Assembly (NCBI GenBank): GCA_947625995.1
Contig: CANQQN010000125.1
Span: 1 to 5,565, forward strand
Length of the DNA stretch: 5,565 bases
Source of the DNA: an uncultured Lachnospiraceae bacterium
GTDB taxonomy: Bacteria; Bacillota; Clostridia; Lachnospirales; Lachnospiraceae
Direction of reading: 5' to 3'
The notes under the pieces: generated by a model
What the model was told of the DNA's origin: nothing
The model's input: only the letters and a program-made list of their open reading frames with translations
The model's database searches: none
In this document: one piece after another, positions 4,839 to 5,565 of the stretch
Layout: every line of letters starts with the position of its first letter
How positions within the stretch are numbered: the first letter of the stretch is position 1
Translations under genes and position numbers: made by a program

Positions 4839-4867
4839 AGCATATGCAAAGGAACGCAGATTGTCAA
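4839..4867 (-). promoter_or_regulatory. Promoter of the unknown minus-strand gene
   Basis: On the minus strand, TTGACA (4867-4862) is a perfect -35 and is followed after 17 bp by TATGCT (4844-4839, 4/6). The start would fall near 4832, about 9 bases before the ATG at 4823, leaving almost no leader and no Shine-Dalgarno. The -10 lies within the palindrome GCATATGC (4840-4847). Confidence 0.6.
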
Positions 4868-4908
4868 CAGCTATCACACAGTTTTAAAACAAAAAGGGAG
4901 GAAGACAG

Positions 4909-5565
4909 ATGTCTGAAAAAGGAACGACGATCTTATTTACCGGCGACAGTATCACCGACGGCAACCGCTATAAGAAAAAAGAGCAGGAATGGGATCTGAA
5001 TCACCAGATGGGCCATACATACGCCTATATCGTTAACGGGATCCTTGGCTGTAAATATCCGGAAAAGAATTTCCACTTCAAAAACAGAGGCGTTTCCGGC
5101 AACCGGATCGTCGATCTGTACGCAAGAAGTGAAACAGACCTGTTTCCTCTCAAACCGGATATTTTGAGTGTTCTTGTGGGTATCAACGACGGTCCCGGCG
5201 ACAGAAACAATTTCAAGCCGACGCCGGTAAAAAAATACGAGGCGCTTTACGCCATGATGCTGGAGGAAGTAAAAGAGAAGCTTCCGGCCTGTAAACTGAT
5301 CCTGATGGAGCCTTTCGTCTGCAGGGCCGGCCGCATGAAGGACGATCCGCTGTTTCCGGTCTGGCAGGAATGTGTCAGCGGGTACGGGCAGGTGGTACGT
5401 CGTCTGGCAGAGAAGTATGACGCTCTGTTTATCCCCCTTCAAGAAAAATTCAACGAAGCCTGCAAACGGGCGGAGCTGGAATATTGGATATGGGACGGCG
5501 TACATCCCACAGAAAACGGCCACGGCCTGATCGCTTTTGAATGGTTGAAAGCGACATCGGATTTG
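4909..5565 (+). CDS. SGNH/GDSL-family hydrolase (esterase), 3' end outside window
   Basis: The frame is open from ATG 4909 to the window end (219 codons, no stop), so the gene is truncated by the window, not broken. It belongs to the SGNH hydrolase superfamily (GDSL esterases). Block I GDSIT (residues 12-16) gives nucleophile Ser14; block II is in NRGVSGNR (59-66), with a glycine for the oxyanion hole; block III GIND (91-94) gives Asn93; and block V WDGVHPT (195-201) gives Asp196 and His199. All catalytic positions are present. Its layout resembles acetylxylan-esterase-like or rhamnogalacturonan-acetylesterase-like members, which remove acetyl groups from plant polysaccharides, but the substrate cannot be fixed from sequence. 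No signal peptide is seen, so it is probably cytoplasmic and would act on imported oligosaccharides. AGGGAGGA at 4895-4902 supports the start. It diverges from the unknown gene at 4326-4823. Confidence 0.93.
   Translation, partial: MSEKGTTILFTGDSITDGNRYKKKEQEWDLNHQMGHTYAYIVNGILGCKYPEKNFHFKNRGVSGNRIVDLYARSETDLFPLKPDILSVLVGINDGPGDRNNFKPTPVKKYEALYAMMLEEVKEKLPACKLILMEPFVCRAGRMKDDPLFPVWQECVSGYGQVVRRLAEKYDALFIPLQEKFNEACKRAELEYWIWDGVHPTENGHGLIAFEWLKATSDL

Noticed and set aside
4861..4889. Plus-strand promoter for the SGNH hydrolase (TTGTCA, 17 bp, TTAAAA)
   Set aside because: The -10 matches only 3/6, and the start would fall on the ribosome binding site (4895-4902); too weak to list as a feature.
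4933..5523. Long minus-strand frame opposite the SGNH hydrolase
   Set aside because: The plus strand carries all SGNH catalytic blocks in order; the minus frame shows no recognisable domain.
1..5565. CRISPR arrays, tRNA or rRNA genes, insertion sequences
   Set aside because: No regularly spaced repeats, no tRNA-like cloverleaf or rRNA sequence, and no transposase-like reading frame were seen.

Overview
The window looks like a chromosomal segment of a low-to-mid GC Firmicute, most likely a Lachnospiraceae/Clostridia gut-type bacterium. This is inferred from the gene order (ylxM-ffh-rpsP-khpA-rimM-trmD), strong AGGAGG-type ribosome binding sites, and protein sequences typical of that group. 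No database search was possible.

Layout: (1) 1-275, the C-terminal end of a ROK-family sugar kinase (glucokinase-like). (2) 276-620, a stretch with no long ORF that reads as a compact type I toxin-antitoxin locus. A consensus extended -10 promoter drives a leader with an SD-masking hairpin and a 29-residue hydrophobic peptide (384-473, too short for routine gene calling). A second extended -10 promoter on the opposite strand faces it, and a hairpin between them (481-525) can terminate transcription from both sides. The two predicted RNAs (about 205 and 90 nt) overlap mainly at this terminator, an arrangement resembling the par (fst/RNAI-RNAII) loci of Gram-positive plasmids. (3) 634-4342, the SRP/ribosome/tRNA-modification cluster: ylxM, ffh, rpsP, khpA, rimM, trmD, all on the + strand, with a likely attenuating hairpin between khpA and rimM. 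(4) 4326-4823, a minus-strand gene of unknown function whose 3' end overlaps the end of trmD tail to tail, in the place where rplS (L19) commonly follows trmD. (5) 4909-5565, a divergently transcribed SGNH/GDSL hydrolase, cut by the window end.

How the genes fit together: Ffh with its YlxM partner serves co-translational membrane targeting; S16, RimM and TrmD serve 30S assembly and tRNA m1G37 modification; KhpA is a small RNA-binding protein. The kinase and esterase at the edges are carbohydrate-metabolism genes unrelated to the core cluster. The most interesting part is the toxin-antitoxin candidate at 285-603, sitting between the kinase and ylxM.
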